The notes under the pieces were generated by a model, which saw only the letters and a list, made by a program, of their open reading frames with translations, did not search any database and had not been told where the DNA came from. A stretch of DNA of 5,566 bases from an uncultured Sutterella sp. (GTDB lineage Bacteria; Pseudomonadota; Gammaproteobacteria; Burkholderiales; Burkholderiaceae_F). Shown here piece by piece: positions 1-5,566 of this stretch (its first letter is position 1; each line of letters begins with the position of its first letter). The position numbers and the translations under genes were made by a program. The stretch spans positions 1-5,566 of the forward strand of contig USBS01000115.1 in assembly GCA_900552915.1 (NCBI GenBank), given 5' to 3'.

Positions 1-644
1 GCATTGTGACGCGCACCGCAGACCTTCTGTTGACGACGCCTTTGAAGGTCATCGGCGAAGTCAATGTGGCCGTGCACCACAATCTGATGAATCTTTCGGG
101 CAAGCGCGAGGATATTGAGGAAGTCCACGCACACCCGCAAGCGCTGGCGCAGTGCCGTCAGTGGCTGATGACGCATCTGCCGCAGGCGCGTCTGGTGCCT
201 TCAAGTTCCAACGCGCAGGCTGCCAAGGAGGCCGCTGCCGAACCCAAAGTTGCGGCATTGGCCGCGGAACGCGCCGCAGCGCTCTACAAGCTTCACATTG
301 CCGCGCACGCCGTCGAGGACGATCCCCGCAACTGCACGCGCTTTTTGGTGATGGGAAAGGAAGCGAGCGGAAAGGCAAAAAACGTGCTCCATAAGACGAG
401 CCTCATCTTTTCCGTGCCCAACCGCGCGGGAGCGCTTCTCGATGCGCTTGCGCCCTTTGCCAAGTACAAGGTTTCGATGGTGCGCCTGGAAAGCAGACCT
501 GCTCGCAACGGTGCCTGGGACTACAACTTCTATGTCGACATCGACGGGCACATTGAAGACGAACCGATTGCCAAGGCAATATCCGAGCTCGAGCAGATCG
601 CGCTTTATCTGAAGATTCTCGGCTCCTATACGGCCGCGTACTAG
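1..644 (+). CDS. pheA: P-protein, prephenate dehydratase + ACT domain (3' part, 5' end outside window)
   Basis: Prephenate dehydratase converts prephenate to phenylpyruvate in phenylalanine synthesis; in proteobacteria it is usually fused to an N-terminal chorismate mutase, which would lie upstream of this window. The frame is open to the left edge (codon ATT at 3-5), and the GTG at 6 is an internal valine: the residues there match the conserved TRTxDLLLxTPLK segment inside the dehydratase domain. Counting from that Val as residue 1, other family marks are HPQALAQCRQWL (43-54), SSSNAQAA (66-73) and the catalytic-region motif EDDPRNCTRF (104-113, with the conserved Thr at 111). An ACT regulatory domain covers about 130-206, with the GAL motif (142-144) and ESRP (162-165). 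These two motifs form the Phe-binding site in the family, so feedback inhibition by phenylalanine is expected. The stop is TAG at 642-644, and hisC starts 27 bases later. The chorismate mutase part is inferred, not seen. Confidence 0.96.
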   Translation, partial: IVTRTADLLLTTPLKVIGEVNVAVHHNLMNLSGKREDIEEVHAHPQALAQCRQWLMTHLPQARLVPSSSNAQAAKEAAAEPKVAALAAERAAALYKLHIAAHAVEDDPRNCTRFLVMGKEASGKAKNVLHKTSLIFSVPNRAGALLDALAPFAKYKVSMVRLESRPARNGAWDYNFYVDIDGHIEDEPIAKAISELEQIALYLKILGSYTAAY

Positions 645-671
645 AGAAAAAGGCAAATAAGGGAGACAGGA

Positions 672-1775
672 ATGCAGGGTTTTATCGCTAGAAAATCGCT
701 TGAAACGATCAGCCCCTATGTGGCCGGCAAACCGATTGAGGAAACGGCGCGCGAATACGGGCTGGATCCCGCACGCATCGTCAAGCTCGCCAGCAACGAA
801 AATCCGCTCGGCATGTCGCCGGCGGCCAAGCAAGCGGCTTTGGAGGCGCTCGCCGACGGTACGCGTTATCCGGACGGCGCCGCTCGGACGGTGCGCGAAG
901 CGGCCGCAAATTTTGCGGGCGTTTCAGCCGATCAGGTGATTGTCGGAAACGGTTCGGATGAGCTCTTGGGCCTGATTGCCCGCACGGTGCTTGCCGAAGG
1001 GGATCGCTGCGTCTATTCGCAGTACTCGTTTTCGGTCTATGAATTGAGCGCGCGCGAGTGCGGCGCCGAATGCGTGGAAGTGCCAACCAAGGATTTTCAG
1101 GTCGACCTTGACGGGATGCTTGAGGCGATCAATGTCGACACGCGTCTTGTCTATATCACCAACCCCAACAATCCGACGGGATTGCCGCTTGAGCCGGCGG
1201 CGCTGTTGAAGTTCATCGAACGCGTGCCCGACAAATGCGTCGTGGTGCTTGACGAAGCCTATACGGACTTCATGGATCCGGCGCTGCGCACGGATAGCTT
1301 CGAGTGGGTAAAGCGCTTCCCGAATCTGATGGTGACGCGTACGTTCTCCAAGGCCTACGGTTTGGCGGGACTGCGAGCGGGGTTCGGTGTGGCCGACGCC
1401 GAACTCATTGCGATGATGAACCGAATTCGCCCGCCTTTCAACATGAATGCGGCGGCGCAGGCGGCGGCTGTGGCGGCTTTGGCCGATCAGGAGTTCCTGC
1501 GCACGGTGGTTGAAACGAATGAGCGAGAGCGGGCACGCTTGGCCGCGTACTTTGATGCGCTCGGCCTGAAGCATCTGCCGAGTCAGGCAAACTTCATCAT
1601 GGTGCACGTCGGCCCCAGCGCCGCTGCCGTTAATACGGCCATGCTCAAGAAGGGAGTGATTCTGCGGCCTTTGAAGAGCTACGGACTGCCCGAGTACATC
1701 CGTATTTCGGTCGGATCGCCCGCCGAAAACGATATTTTCATGATGGCATTTAAGGAAGCGCTTTCGCAGAATTGA
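672..1775 (+). CDS. hisC: Histidinol-phosphate aminotransferase (HisC2 type)
   Basis: PLP-dependent class I/II aminotransferase that converts imidazole acetol phosphate and glutamate to histidinol phosphate. Members in this locus can also transaminate phenylpyruvate and 4-hydroxyphenylpyruvate. The 367 residues are full length for the family (E. coli HisC is 356). Visible motifs are SNENPLG (41-47), RYPDGA (65-70), GNGSDELL (92-99), NPNNPTG (164-170), LDEAY (193-197, with the PLP-ring Asp194), and SKAYGLAGLRAGFG (226-239), with Lys227 as the Schiff-base lysine and Arg235 near the PLP phosphate. Arg344 in EYIRISVG fits the substrate-carboxylate arginine. The ATG at 672 has GGGAG (661-665) six bases upstream and gives the usual N-terminus just before ISPYVAGKPI. 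The N-terminal wording resembles the HisC2 forms of Pseudomonas and Burkholderia, which sit between pheA and tyrA. Whether histidine or aromatic transamination is its main job cannot be read from sequence; a second hisC may exist in the his operon. Confidence 0.95.
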   Translation: MQGFIARKSLETISPYVAGKPIEETAREYGLDPARIVKLASNENPLGMSPAAKQAALEALADGTRYPDGAARTVREAAANFAGVSADQVIVGNGSDELLGLIARTVLAEGDRCVYSQYSFSVYELSARECGAECVEVPTKDFQVDLDGMLEAINVDTRLVYITNPNNPTGLPLEPAALLKFIERVPDKCVVVLDEAYTDFMDPALRTDSFEWVKRFPNLMVTRTFSKAYGLAGLRAGFGVADAELIAMMNRIRPPFNMNAAAQAAAVAALADQEFLRTVVETNERERARLAAYFDALGLKHLPSQANFIMVHVGPSAAAVNTAMLKKGVILRPLKSYGLPEYIRISVGSPAENDIFMMAFKEALSQN

Positions 1776-1809
1776 ACGCCGCAAGCGAGCACAAAAAGGA
1801 ATCAGCACA

Positions 1810-2682
1810 ATGCGTTTGGCATTGATCGGCACCGGTTTGATCGGTGCCTCGGCCGCCTGGGCCATGAAGCAAAAGGGCGTCGTCGACACGGTGGCGGCAT
1901 TCGATTTGTCGCCTGAGAGCACGCGCAAGGCCCTGCAGATGGGGATTGCCGACGAAGCGTGCGCGACGCTTGAGGCATGCGTGCAGGGCGCGGACTGCGT
2001 GATGGTTGCCGTGCCGGTTCTTGCAATCGAAAAGGTGATGGCTCAGTGTGAGCCTTTCCTGGGAGAAGAGACGCTTGTGACCGATGTGGGCTCCGTACGC
2101 GGCGCCGTGATTGAGGGTGCACGCAGAGCGCTTAAAGGGAAATTCGCAAATTACGCGCCCGTACATCCGATTGCCGGCGGAGAAATGCCGGGCGTCGACT
2201 ATGCCCGAAGCGATCTTTTTGCGGGTGCCAAGGCGATTTCTACGCCCGCCGAGGGCATGCACGAGCACGCCGTGCAGTTTTGGGAGCAAGCTTGGAAGGC
2301 GATCGGCTGCGAACTGCTGCGCATGACGCCCGCCGAGCACGACGCCGTGTTTGCGTCGGTGTCGCATCTGCCGCATCTGCTTTCCTACGCGATGGTCGAC
2401 TCGATTCTCAACACCGGCAGCGCCGAGCGCAAGCTTTCGCTTGCGGGCGCGGGATTCCGCGACTTCACCCGAATTGCGGCGTCAAGCCCCGAAATGTGGG
2501 TCGACATTTTCCGTGCCAACAAGGAGGCTGTCCTTGAGGCGCTCGACTATTTCGAGCAGGATCTGAAGCTATTGCGCACGGCCATCGAAAACGACGAACA
2601 GGATGTGGTGCGCTCGCTTTTTGCGCGCGCCGCACAGGCGCGCCGCCGTATTGCTCCCAATCTGCCCAAGAAGCGAAGCTGA
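1810..2682 (+). CDS. tyrA: Prephenate dehydrogenase, monofunctional
   Basis: Oxidative decarboxylation of prephenate to 4-hydroxyphenylpyruvate, the tyrosine branch. The 290-residue protein opens directly with a Rossmann nucleotide-binding motif, GTGLIG (7-12). Asp32 at the end of the second strand suggests NAD rather than NADP. TDVGSVRGAV (91-100) and VHPIAGGE (118-125) carry the catalytic-site histidine (His119) of the family. SHLPHLLSYA (185-194) and GFRDFTRIAASSPEMW (215-230) supply predicted prephenate-binding residues (His186, Arg221, Trp230, aligned from memory to the Aquifex enzyme). There is no fused chorismate mutase at the N-terminus and no ACT domain at the C-terminus; the protein ends in a basic tail soon after the helical dimerisation domain. 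It is also not fused to AroA as in Pseudomonas. The start ATG has AAGGA (1796-1800) nine bases upstream. It follows hisC by 34 bases, and its TGA overlaps the aroA ribosome binding site. Confidence 0.95.
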   Translation: MRLALIGTGLIGASAAWAMKQKGVVDTVAAFDLSPESTRKALQMGIADEACATLEACVQGADCVMVAVPVLAIEKVMAQCEPFLGEETLVTDVGSVRGAVIEGARRALKGKFANYAPVHPIAGGEMPGVDYARSDLFAGAKAISTPAEGMHEHAVQFWEQAWKAIGCELLRMTPAEHDAVFASVSHLPHLLSYAMVDSILNTGSAERKLSLAGAGFRDFTRIAASSPEMWVDIFRANKEAVLEALDYFEQDLKLLRTAIENDEQDVVRSLFARAAQARRRIAPNLPKKRS

Positions 2683-2685
2683 GGA
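2681..2685 (+). promoter_or_regulatory. aroA ribosome binding site overlapping the tyrA stop codon
   Basis: GAGGA shares two bases with the tyrA TGA (2680-2682) and lies six bases before the aroA ATG at 2692. This fixes the aroA start and implies that ribosomes finishing tyrA can reinitiate at aroA, keeping TyrA and AroA output linked. The coupling is inferred from the spacing. Confidence 0.8.
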
Positions 2686-2691
2686 CGACAC

Positions 2692-4011
2692 ATGCCGCAG
2701 ATAACCGAACGCAAACTTCAGTCGCTTACGTTGAGGCCCGTTGCACGAGCCTCGGGCGTCGTACCGCTTCCCGGAAGTAAGTCGATATCCAACCGCGCTC
2801 TTTTTCTTGCCGCAATGGCCGAAGGCGAGACGACGCTTAAGGGATTGCTGCGCGCCGACGACACCGAACGCATGCTTGAGTCGCTGCAAAAGCTCGGCAT
2901 CGGAGTTGCTTTCATAAGCGGCACCGAGGTACGCGTGACGGGGTGTGCGGGCAGTGTGCCCGTCAAGGATGCCGATTTGTTCATCGGCAACGCCGGCACG
3001 GCAGCTAGAACGCTGACGGCGCTTCTTGCCTTTGCCGGCGGCCGCTATCGCCTCGACGGCGTGGCCCGCATGCGCGAGCGTCCCATTGCGGATCTGCTCA
3101 AAGCGCTTCGCAGCATGGGCGCCGCCATTGAGTGTGAAGCAAACGAAGGCTTCTTGCCGCTGCGTTTTTCGCCGGCCGTACGGACTGCCGATCGGGTGAG
3201 CGTGCGCGGCAGCGTCTCAAGCCAATACCTGACGGCGCTTTTGATGCTTGCTCCGACCGTAGCGGGAGACGAGGGACTGTTCATCGATATCGAAGGCGAG
3301 CTCATCAGTCGCCCCTATGTCGAAATGACCGTGCGCATGATGGCCGATTTCGGCGTTTGCGTGCAGGAAACGTCTACGGGTTTTTGGGTGCCGCAGGCCG
3401 TGTATCGGGCGCAATCGAGCTATCGGGTGGAGGCCGATGCCTCCGGCGCGAGCTATTTCCTTGCGCTCGGGGCGCTCACGGGCGGTCCCGTCACGGTCAC
3501 CGGCGTGGGCGAAGGCTCTATTCAGGGCGACATCGTATTTGCCGATGCCTTGCGCATGATGGGCGCCGAGGTTGTCAAGACGACCGATTCGATCACGGTT
3601 TCGCGTAAAGCCGATGTGCCTTTGAAGGGCATAGAGCTCGATTGCACGGCCATTCCCGATGCGGCCATGACGTTTGTGCCGATGGCGCTTATGACAGAAG
3701 GCCCTGTCAAGCTTGCGGGCATTGCAAGCTGGCGCGTCAAGGAAACCGACCGCTTGGCGGCGATGGCGCGCGAAATGCGCAAGTTCGGTGCAATCGTAGA
3801 GGAAGGAGCCGACCGGATTTCGGTGCAAAAGCCTGCTTCGGGAAACCTTAAGGGGGCACGCGTCGATACCTACGACGACCACCGTATGGCGATGAGTTTG
3901 GCGCTTGCGGCCTGCGCGGGTGTGACGGTGACCGTAAACGACCCGGGATGCACCGCCAAGACCTACCCGACGTTTTTTGAAGAGTTCACGCGCCTGACGC
4001 AGGTCAAGTAA
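2692..4011 (+). CDS. aroA: 3-phosphoshikimate 1-carboxyvinyltransferase (EPSP synthase, class I-like)
   Basis: Transfers enolpyruvyl from PEP to shikimate 3-phosphate, the sixth step of the shikimate pathway and the target of glyphosate. The 439 residues compare with 427 in E. coli. Class I-like marks are LPGSKSISNRALFLAAM (26-42, with Lys30, Ser31 and Arg35 matching E. coli Lys22, Ser23 and Arg27), GNAGTAART (99-107), RMRERPI (126-132), SVSSQYLTALL (174-184), DCTAIPDAAMT (317-327, with catalytic Asp323 matching Asp313), WRVKETDRLAAM (347-358, with Glu351 and Arg354), YDDHRMAM (394-401) and DPGCTAKTYPTFF (417-429, with Lys423 matching Lys411). All catalytic residues I can place are present, so the enzyme should be active. 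One position is unusual: Thr107 stands where class I enzymes normally have the proline equivalent to E. coli Pro101, and the residue two before it is Ala105. The gene lies nine bases after tyrA and is probably translationally coupled to it. The stop is TAA at 4009-4011. Confidence 0.97.
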   Translation: MPQITERKLQSLTLRPVARASGVVPLPGSKSISNRALFLAAMAEGETTLKGLLRADDTERMLESLQKLGIGVAFISGTEVRVTGCAGSVPVKDADLFIGNAGTAARTLTALLAFAGGRYRLDGVARMRERPIADLLKALRSMGAAIECEANEGFLPLRFSPAVRTADRVSVRGSVSSQYLTALLMLAPTVAGDEGLFIDIEGELISRPYVEMTVRMMADFGVCVQETSTGFWVPQAVYRAQSSYRVEADASGASYFLALGALTGGPVTVTGVGEGSIQGDIVFADALRMMGAEVVKTTDSITVSRKADVPLKGIELDCTAIPDAAMTFVPMALMTEGPVKLAGIASWRVKETDRLAAMAREMRKFGAIVEEGADRISVQKPASGNLKGARVDTYDDHRMAMSLALAACAGVTVTVNDPGCTAKTYPTFFEEFTRLTQVK

Positions 4012-4092
4012 GCTCAACTTTTCCAGAAGCCGACTTCTCGCCGGCTCTTTAGAATTCCGAATCTTGCGCAACAAACAAAAGGTTGACTGAAA
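4012..4092 (+). other. aroA-cmk intergenic gap with weak hairpin potential
   Basis: This 81-base gap interrupts an otherwise tight gene series. It holds two overlapping, mutually exclusive small inverted repeats: AGAAG/CTTCT (4025-4029 with 4034-4038, loop of 4) and AGCCG/CGGCT (4028-4032 with 4042-4046, loop of 9), followed by CTCTTT. The stems are only 5 bp and the T-run is short, so at most this is a leaky terminator or pause site. The 3' end carries AAAGG (4078-4082), the likely cmk ribosome binding site. I see no convincing -35/-10 pair. Confidence 0.4.
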
Positions 4093-4764
4093 GTGACTGA
4101 TGCGAATTCGATTCCGGTGATTGCCATCGACGGACCGAGCTCGAGCGGCAAAGGCACTGTCGCAGCGGCTCTGGCCGCAAAGCTGGGCTTTCATTATCTC
4201 GACAGCGGCGCTTTGTATCGACTCACTGCTCTGTCGGTTCTCAAGGCCGGTGCCGATCCCGACGATGAAGCGGCGTGCGAAGCGATTGCCCGTGCGATGA
4301 AGCCCGTTTTTAAGGAAGGAAAGATCTTTCTGCAGGACGAGGACGTCACTTCCGCCATCCGTGCTGAGGCAGTGGGCCTGACTGCAAGCCGCGTGGCTGC
4401 GCTGCCGGCCGTTCGTCGGGCATTGACCGACCTGCAGCGCAATGCGCGGCAGGCGCCGGGCCTTGTAGCCGACGGCCGCGACATGGCCAGCGTCATCTTC
4501 CCGGACGCGGTCTTGAAGGTCTTTCTGACGGCTACGCCCGAAGCGCGCGCTAAAAGACGCTTTAGTCAGTTGATTGCGAAAGGAATTTCTGCTAATCTAA
4601 GCGACCTTACTCGCGATCTGGCCGAACGCGACCGCCGCGACAGGGAGCGCAAAGCCGCGCCCTGCGTGCCTGCAGAGGGCGCCCGCGTTCTCGATAACTC
4701 CGATATGGATGCCGAGCAGACGCTCGAACTTGTCTATCGGTGGTACCGGGAGTTGTGCGCGTAA
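4093..4764 (+). CDS. cmk: Cytidylate kinase
   Basis: ATP-dependent phosphorylation of CMP and dCMP to the diphosphates in pyrimidine nucleotide salvage and supply; a cytosolic P-loop kinase. The 223 residues match the family (E. coli 227). The P-loop is GPSSSGKGT (14-22). DSGALYR (37-43) and ADGRDMASVIFPDA (126-139, with Arg129 and Asp130) line the CMP site. The lid segment RDRRDRER (179-186) carries the conserved Asp/Arg pairs, and the CMP-specific insert region between residues about 60 and 105 is present. The C-terminal DNSDMDAEQTLELV (201-214) is also typical. The start is GTG at 4093, giving the usual short lead into the first beta strand; AAAGG (4078-4082) lies ten bases before it, a somewhat long spacing. 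The TTG at 4083 is out of frame. The cmk-rpsA neighbourhood is widespread in proteobacteria. Codon use resembles the aromatic genes upstream rather than rpsA. Confidence 0.96.
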   Translation: MTDANSIPVIAIDGPSSSGKGTVAAALAAKLGFHYLDSGALYRLTALSVLKAGADPDDEAACEAIARAMKPVFKEGKIFLQDEDVTSAIRAEAVGLTASRVAALPAVRRALTDLQRNARQAPGLVADGRDMASVIFPDAVLKVFLTATPEARAKRRFSQLIAKGISANLSDLTRDLAERDRRDRERKAAPCVPAEGARVLDNSDMDAEQTLELVYRWYRELCA

Positions 4765-4795
4765 AGCCGAGACCGAGCAAGAAATCGATTTTTCC

Positions 4796-4823
4796 GGAAC
4801 GCAGAGACGGGGCTTTGCGTTCT
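4796..4823 (+). repeat. Strong hairpin after cmk (11-bp stem, 6-base loop)
   Basis: Arms 4796-4806 (GGAACGCAGAG) and 4813-4823 (CTTTGCGTTCT) pair over 11 positions, including two G-U pairs, around the loop ACGGGG. The seven bases GAACGCA/TGCGTTC at the base of the stem are perfect. The sequence after the hairpin (TAGATACC) is not a T-run, so this is not a textbook intrinsic terminator. It fits better as a leader stem, an RNA processing or stability element, or a weak attenuator between cmk and rpsA. Confidence 0.6.
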
Positions 4824-4839
4824 TAGATACCTTAAACAC

Positions 4840-4878
4840 CACCGACTGACGGCTTAAAGCCGGTACCCCGGGTCGGTG
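4840..4878 (+). repeat. Nested inverted repeat in rpsA leader
   Basis: The outer arms CACCGAC (4840-4846) and GTCGGTG (4872-4878) are a perfect 7-bp repeat. They enclose an inner hairpin, CGGCT (4850-4854) with AGCCG (4858-4862), loop of three, and a CCCGGG tract. In RNA this would form a stem with an inner hairpin ending 26 bases before the rpsA ATG, close to the ribosome landing region. It is a plausible S1 or ribosome-binding element; its function is not shown by sequence. Confidence 0.55.
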
Positions 4879-4904
4879 AGATTTCAACGTTTCTTTTTAA
4901 TTTC

Positions 4905-5566
4905 ATGTCCAACACTACCAATACCGAATCTTTTGCCCAGCTTTTTGAGGAAAGCCTCGCTAAGCAGGAAATGCGTCAGGGTGAAGTCATCACCGCCGAA
5001 GTGCTGCGCGTCGAACACAACTTCGTGGTTGTGAACGCCGGCCTGAAGTCCGAAGCCTATGTGCCCATCGACGAATTCAAGGACGATCTCGGCGAAGTGA
5101 CCGTTCAGCCCGGCGACTTCGTTTCCGTGGCAATCGAATCGGCCGAAAACGGCTTCGGTGAAACGGTTCTCTCCCGCGACAAGGCCAAGCGCCTGGCTGC
5201 CTGGATGAACCTCGAACAGGCTCTCGAATCCGGCGAACTCGTCACCGGCACCATCACCGGCAAGGTCAAGGGCGGCCTCACCGTTATGACCAACGGCATC
5301 CGCGCCTTCCTGCCCGGCTCTCTCGTTGACACCCGTCCGGTCAAGGACACCACCCCGTTCGAAGGCAAGACCCTCGAATTCAAGGTGATCAAGCTCGACC
5401 GCAAGCGCAACAACGTGGTGGTTTCCCGCCGCGCTGTCGTGGAAGCCAGCATGGGCGAAGAACGCGCCAAGCTGCTTGCCACCCTCAAGGAAGGTGCCAT
5501 CGTCAAGGGCGTCGTCAAGAACATCACCGACTACGGTGCCTTCGTCGACCTCGGCGGCATCGACGG
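4905..5566 (+). CDS. rpsA: 30S ribosomal protein S1 (5' part, continues past window end)
   Basis: The largest small-subunit ribosomal protein; it binds and unwinds mRNA leaders during initiation and attaches to the 30S through its N-terminal domains. 220 complete codons are visible. The N-terminus TESFAQLFEESL (7-18) matches the start of E. coli S1 (MTESFAQLFEESL) with six extra residues, which supports the ATG at 4905. S1/OB-fold repeat 1 covers about 26-90 (containing NAGLKSEAYVP and GFGETVLSRDKAK). Repeat 2 covers about 110-176 (containing KGGLTVMTNGIRAFLPGSLVD and ending in VVVSRR). Repeat 3 begins near 196 (EGAIVKGVVKNITDYGAFVDLGG). The family normally has six repeats, so three more are expected beyond the edge. 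Codon use is sharply biased as in highly expressed genes: every visible Ile is ATC and every Lys is AAG, unlike the mixed use upstream. No Shine-Dalgarno sequence precedes the start. Confidence 0.96.
   Translation, partial: MSNTTNTESFAQLFEESLAKQEMRQGEVITAEVLRVEHNFVVVNAGLKSEAYVPIDEFKDDLGEVTVQPGDFVSVAIESAENGFGETVLSRDKAKRLAAWMNLEQALESGELVTGTITGKVKGGLTVMTNGIRAFLPGSLVDTRPVKDTTPFEGKTLEFKVIKLDRKRNNVVVSRRAVVEASMGEERAKLLATLKEGAIVKGVVKNITDYGAFVDLGGID

Larger units (their letters stand above)
4765..4904 (+). promoter_or_regulatory. rpsA leader / cmk-rpsA intergenic region
   Basis: This 140-base non-coding stretch precedes the S1 gene. From 5' to 3' it holds a 10-base palindrome AAATCGATTT (4782-4791), a strong hairpin (4796-4823), a second nested inverted repeat (4840-4878) and a pyrimidine/AU-rich run (4883-4904) up to the ATG. 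No purine-rich Shine-Dalgarno sequence is present at normal distance from the start. In E. coli, rpsA also has a structured leader without a proper Shine-Dalgarno sequence that mediates S1 autoregulation. By analogy this region is a candidate translational operator. Promoter position is unresolved: rpsA promoters in E. coli lie within and after cmk, but I cannot name a convincing -35/-10 pair here. Confidence 0.55.

Noticed and set aside
6..8. GTG as the start of a 212-residue protein
   Set aside because: It falls inside the conserved dehydratase domain, and the frame is open to the left edge; it is an internal valine codon of a truncated pheA.
201..833. Minus-strand open frame opposite the pheA end and hisC start
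   Set aside because: It is antisense to two recognised genes, with no recognisable domain or plausible ribosome binding site.
924..1928. Long minus-strand open frame (334 codons) opposite hisC
   Set aside because: It is antisense to a fully recognised gene, its translation is rich in Arg and His with no family motif, and it is explained by codon bias in a GC-rich gene.
4025..4050. Terminator between aroA and cmk
   Set aside because: The stems are only 5 bp and the T-run is three bases; kept only as weak hairpin potential in the gap annotation.
3217..4194. Long minus-strand open frame (325 codons) opposite aroA and the cmk start
   Set aside because: It is a shadow of aroA: low-complexity Arg/His-rich translation, and it crosses two well-supported genes.
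4782..4791. Palindrome AAATCGATTT as an operator
   Set aside because: It is a single 10-base palindrome with no second copy and no identifiable regulator; chance is sufficient.
4796..4830. Intrinsic terminator after cmk
   Set aside because: The hairpin is strong, but the following bases (TAGATACC) lack a T-run on the + strand, and there is no A-run on the other side for a minus-strand terminator.
4896..4901. TTTAAT as a -10 promoter box for rpsA
   Set aside because: It is close to the -10 consensus but has no -35 at 16-18 bases upstream, and it would start transcription inside the coding region.
4971..4973. ATG at S1 residue 23 as the true rpsA start, with AGGA just before it
   Set aside because: The purine run is too close to that ATG, and starting there would delete the conserved TESFAQLFEESL N-terminus.
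5105..5527. Minus-strand open frame opposite rpsA
   Set aside because: It lies wholly antisense to S1 repeats 1-3; its Ser/Arg/Thr-rich translation is typical of the reverse of a codon-biased gene.

Overview
The window is a chromosomal stretch of the conserved proteobacterial aromatic-amino-acid / ribosomal supra-operon, read entirely on the + strand: pheA (3' part) - hisC - tyrA - aroA - cmk - rpsA (5' part). The gene order, separate tyrA and aroA genes, the HisC2-type aminotransferase between pheA and tyrA, and the moderately GC-rich sequence point to a betaproteobacterium of the order Burkholderiales. A Sutterellaceae-like lineage (Sutterella/Parasutterella) is my best guess from general sequence character, but I cannot confirm the genus without a search.

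Layout. Positions 1-644 hold the C-terminal two thirds of the prephenate dehydratase part of the P-protein, with its ACT domain; the gene starts upstream of the window. hisC (672-1775), tyrA (1810-2682) and aroA (2692-4011) follow with gaps of 27, 34 and 9 bases and look co-transcribed. An 81-base gap with only weak hairpins leads to cmk (4093-4764), which starts with GTG. A 140-base gap (4765-4904) holds two clear inverted repeats and an AU-rich, Shine-Dalgarno-less start region for rpsA (4905 to beyond the end).

How the genes work together. AroA makes EPSP, the precursor of chorismate. The pheA product takes chorismate/prephenate to phenylpyruvate and TyrA takes prephenate to 4-hydroxyphenylpyruvate. 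HisC can supply the transamination step to Phe/Tyr as well as its histidine step. Cmk phosphorylates CMP/dCMP, and rpsA encodes ribosomal protein S1. The cmk-rpsA pair is a long-conserved neighbourhood.

I see no mobile element, CRISPR array, tRNA, rRNA or phage gene, and no convincing new system: this is a core housekeeping region. The items most worth a second look are a threonine in AroA where class I EPSP synthases normally have the proline of the glyphosate-sensitivity motif, and the structured rpsA leader lacking a Shine-Dalgarno sequence.
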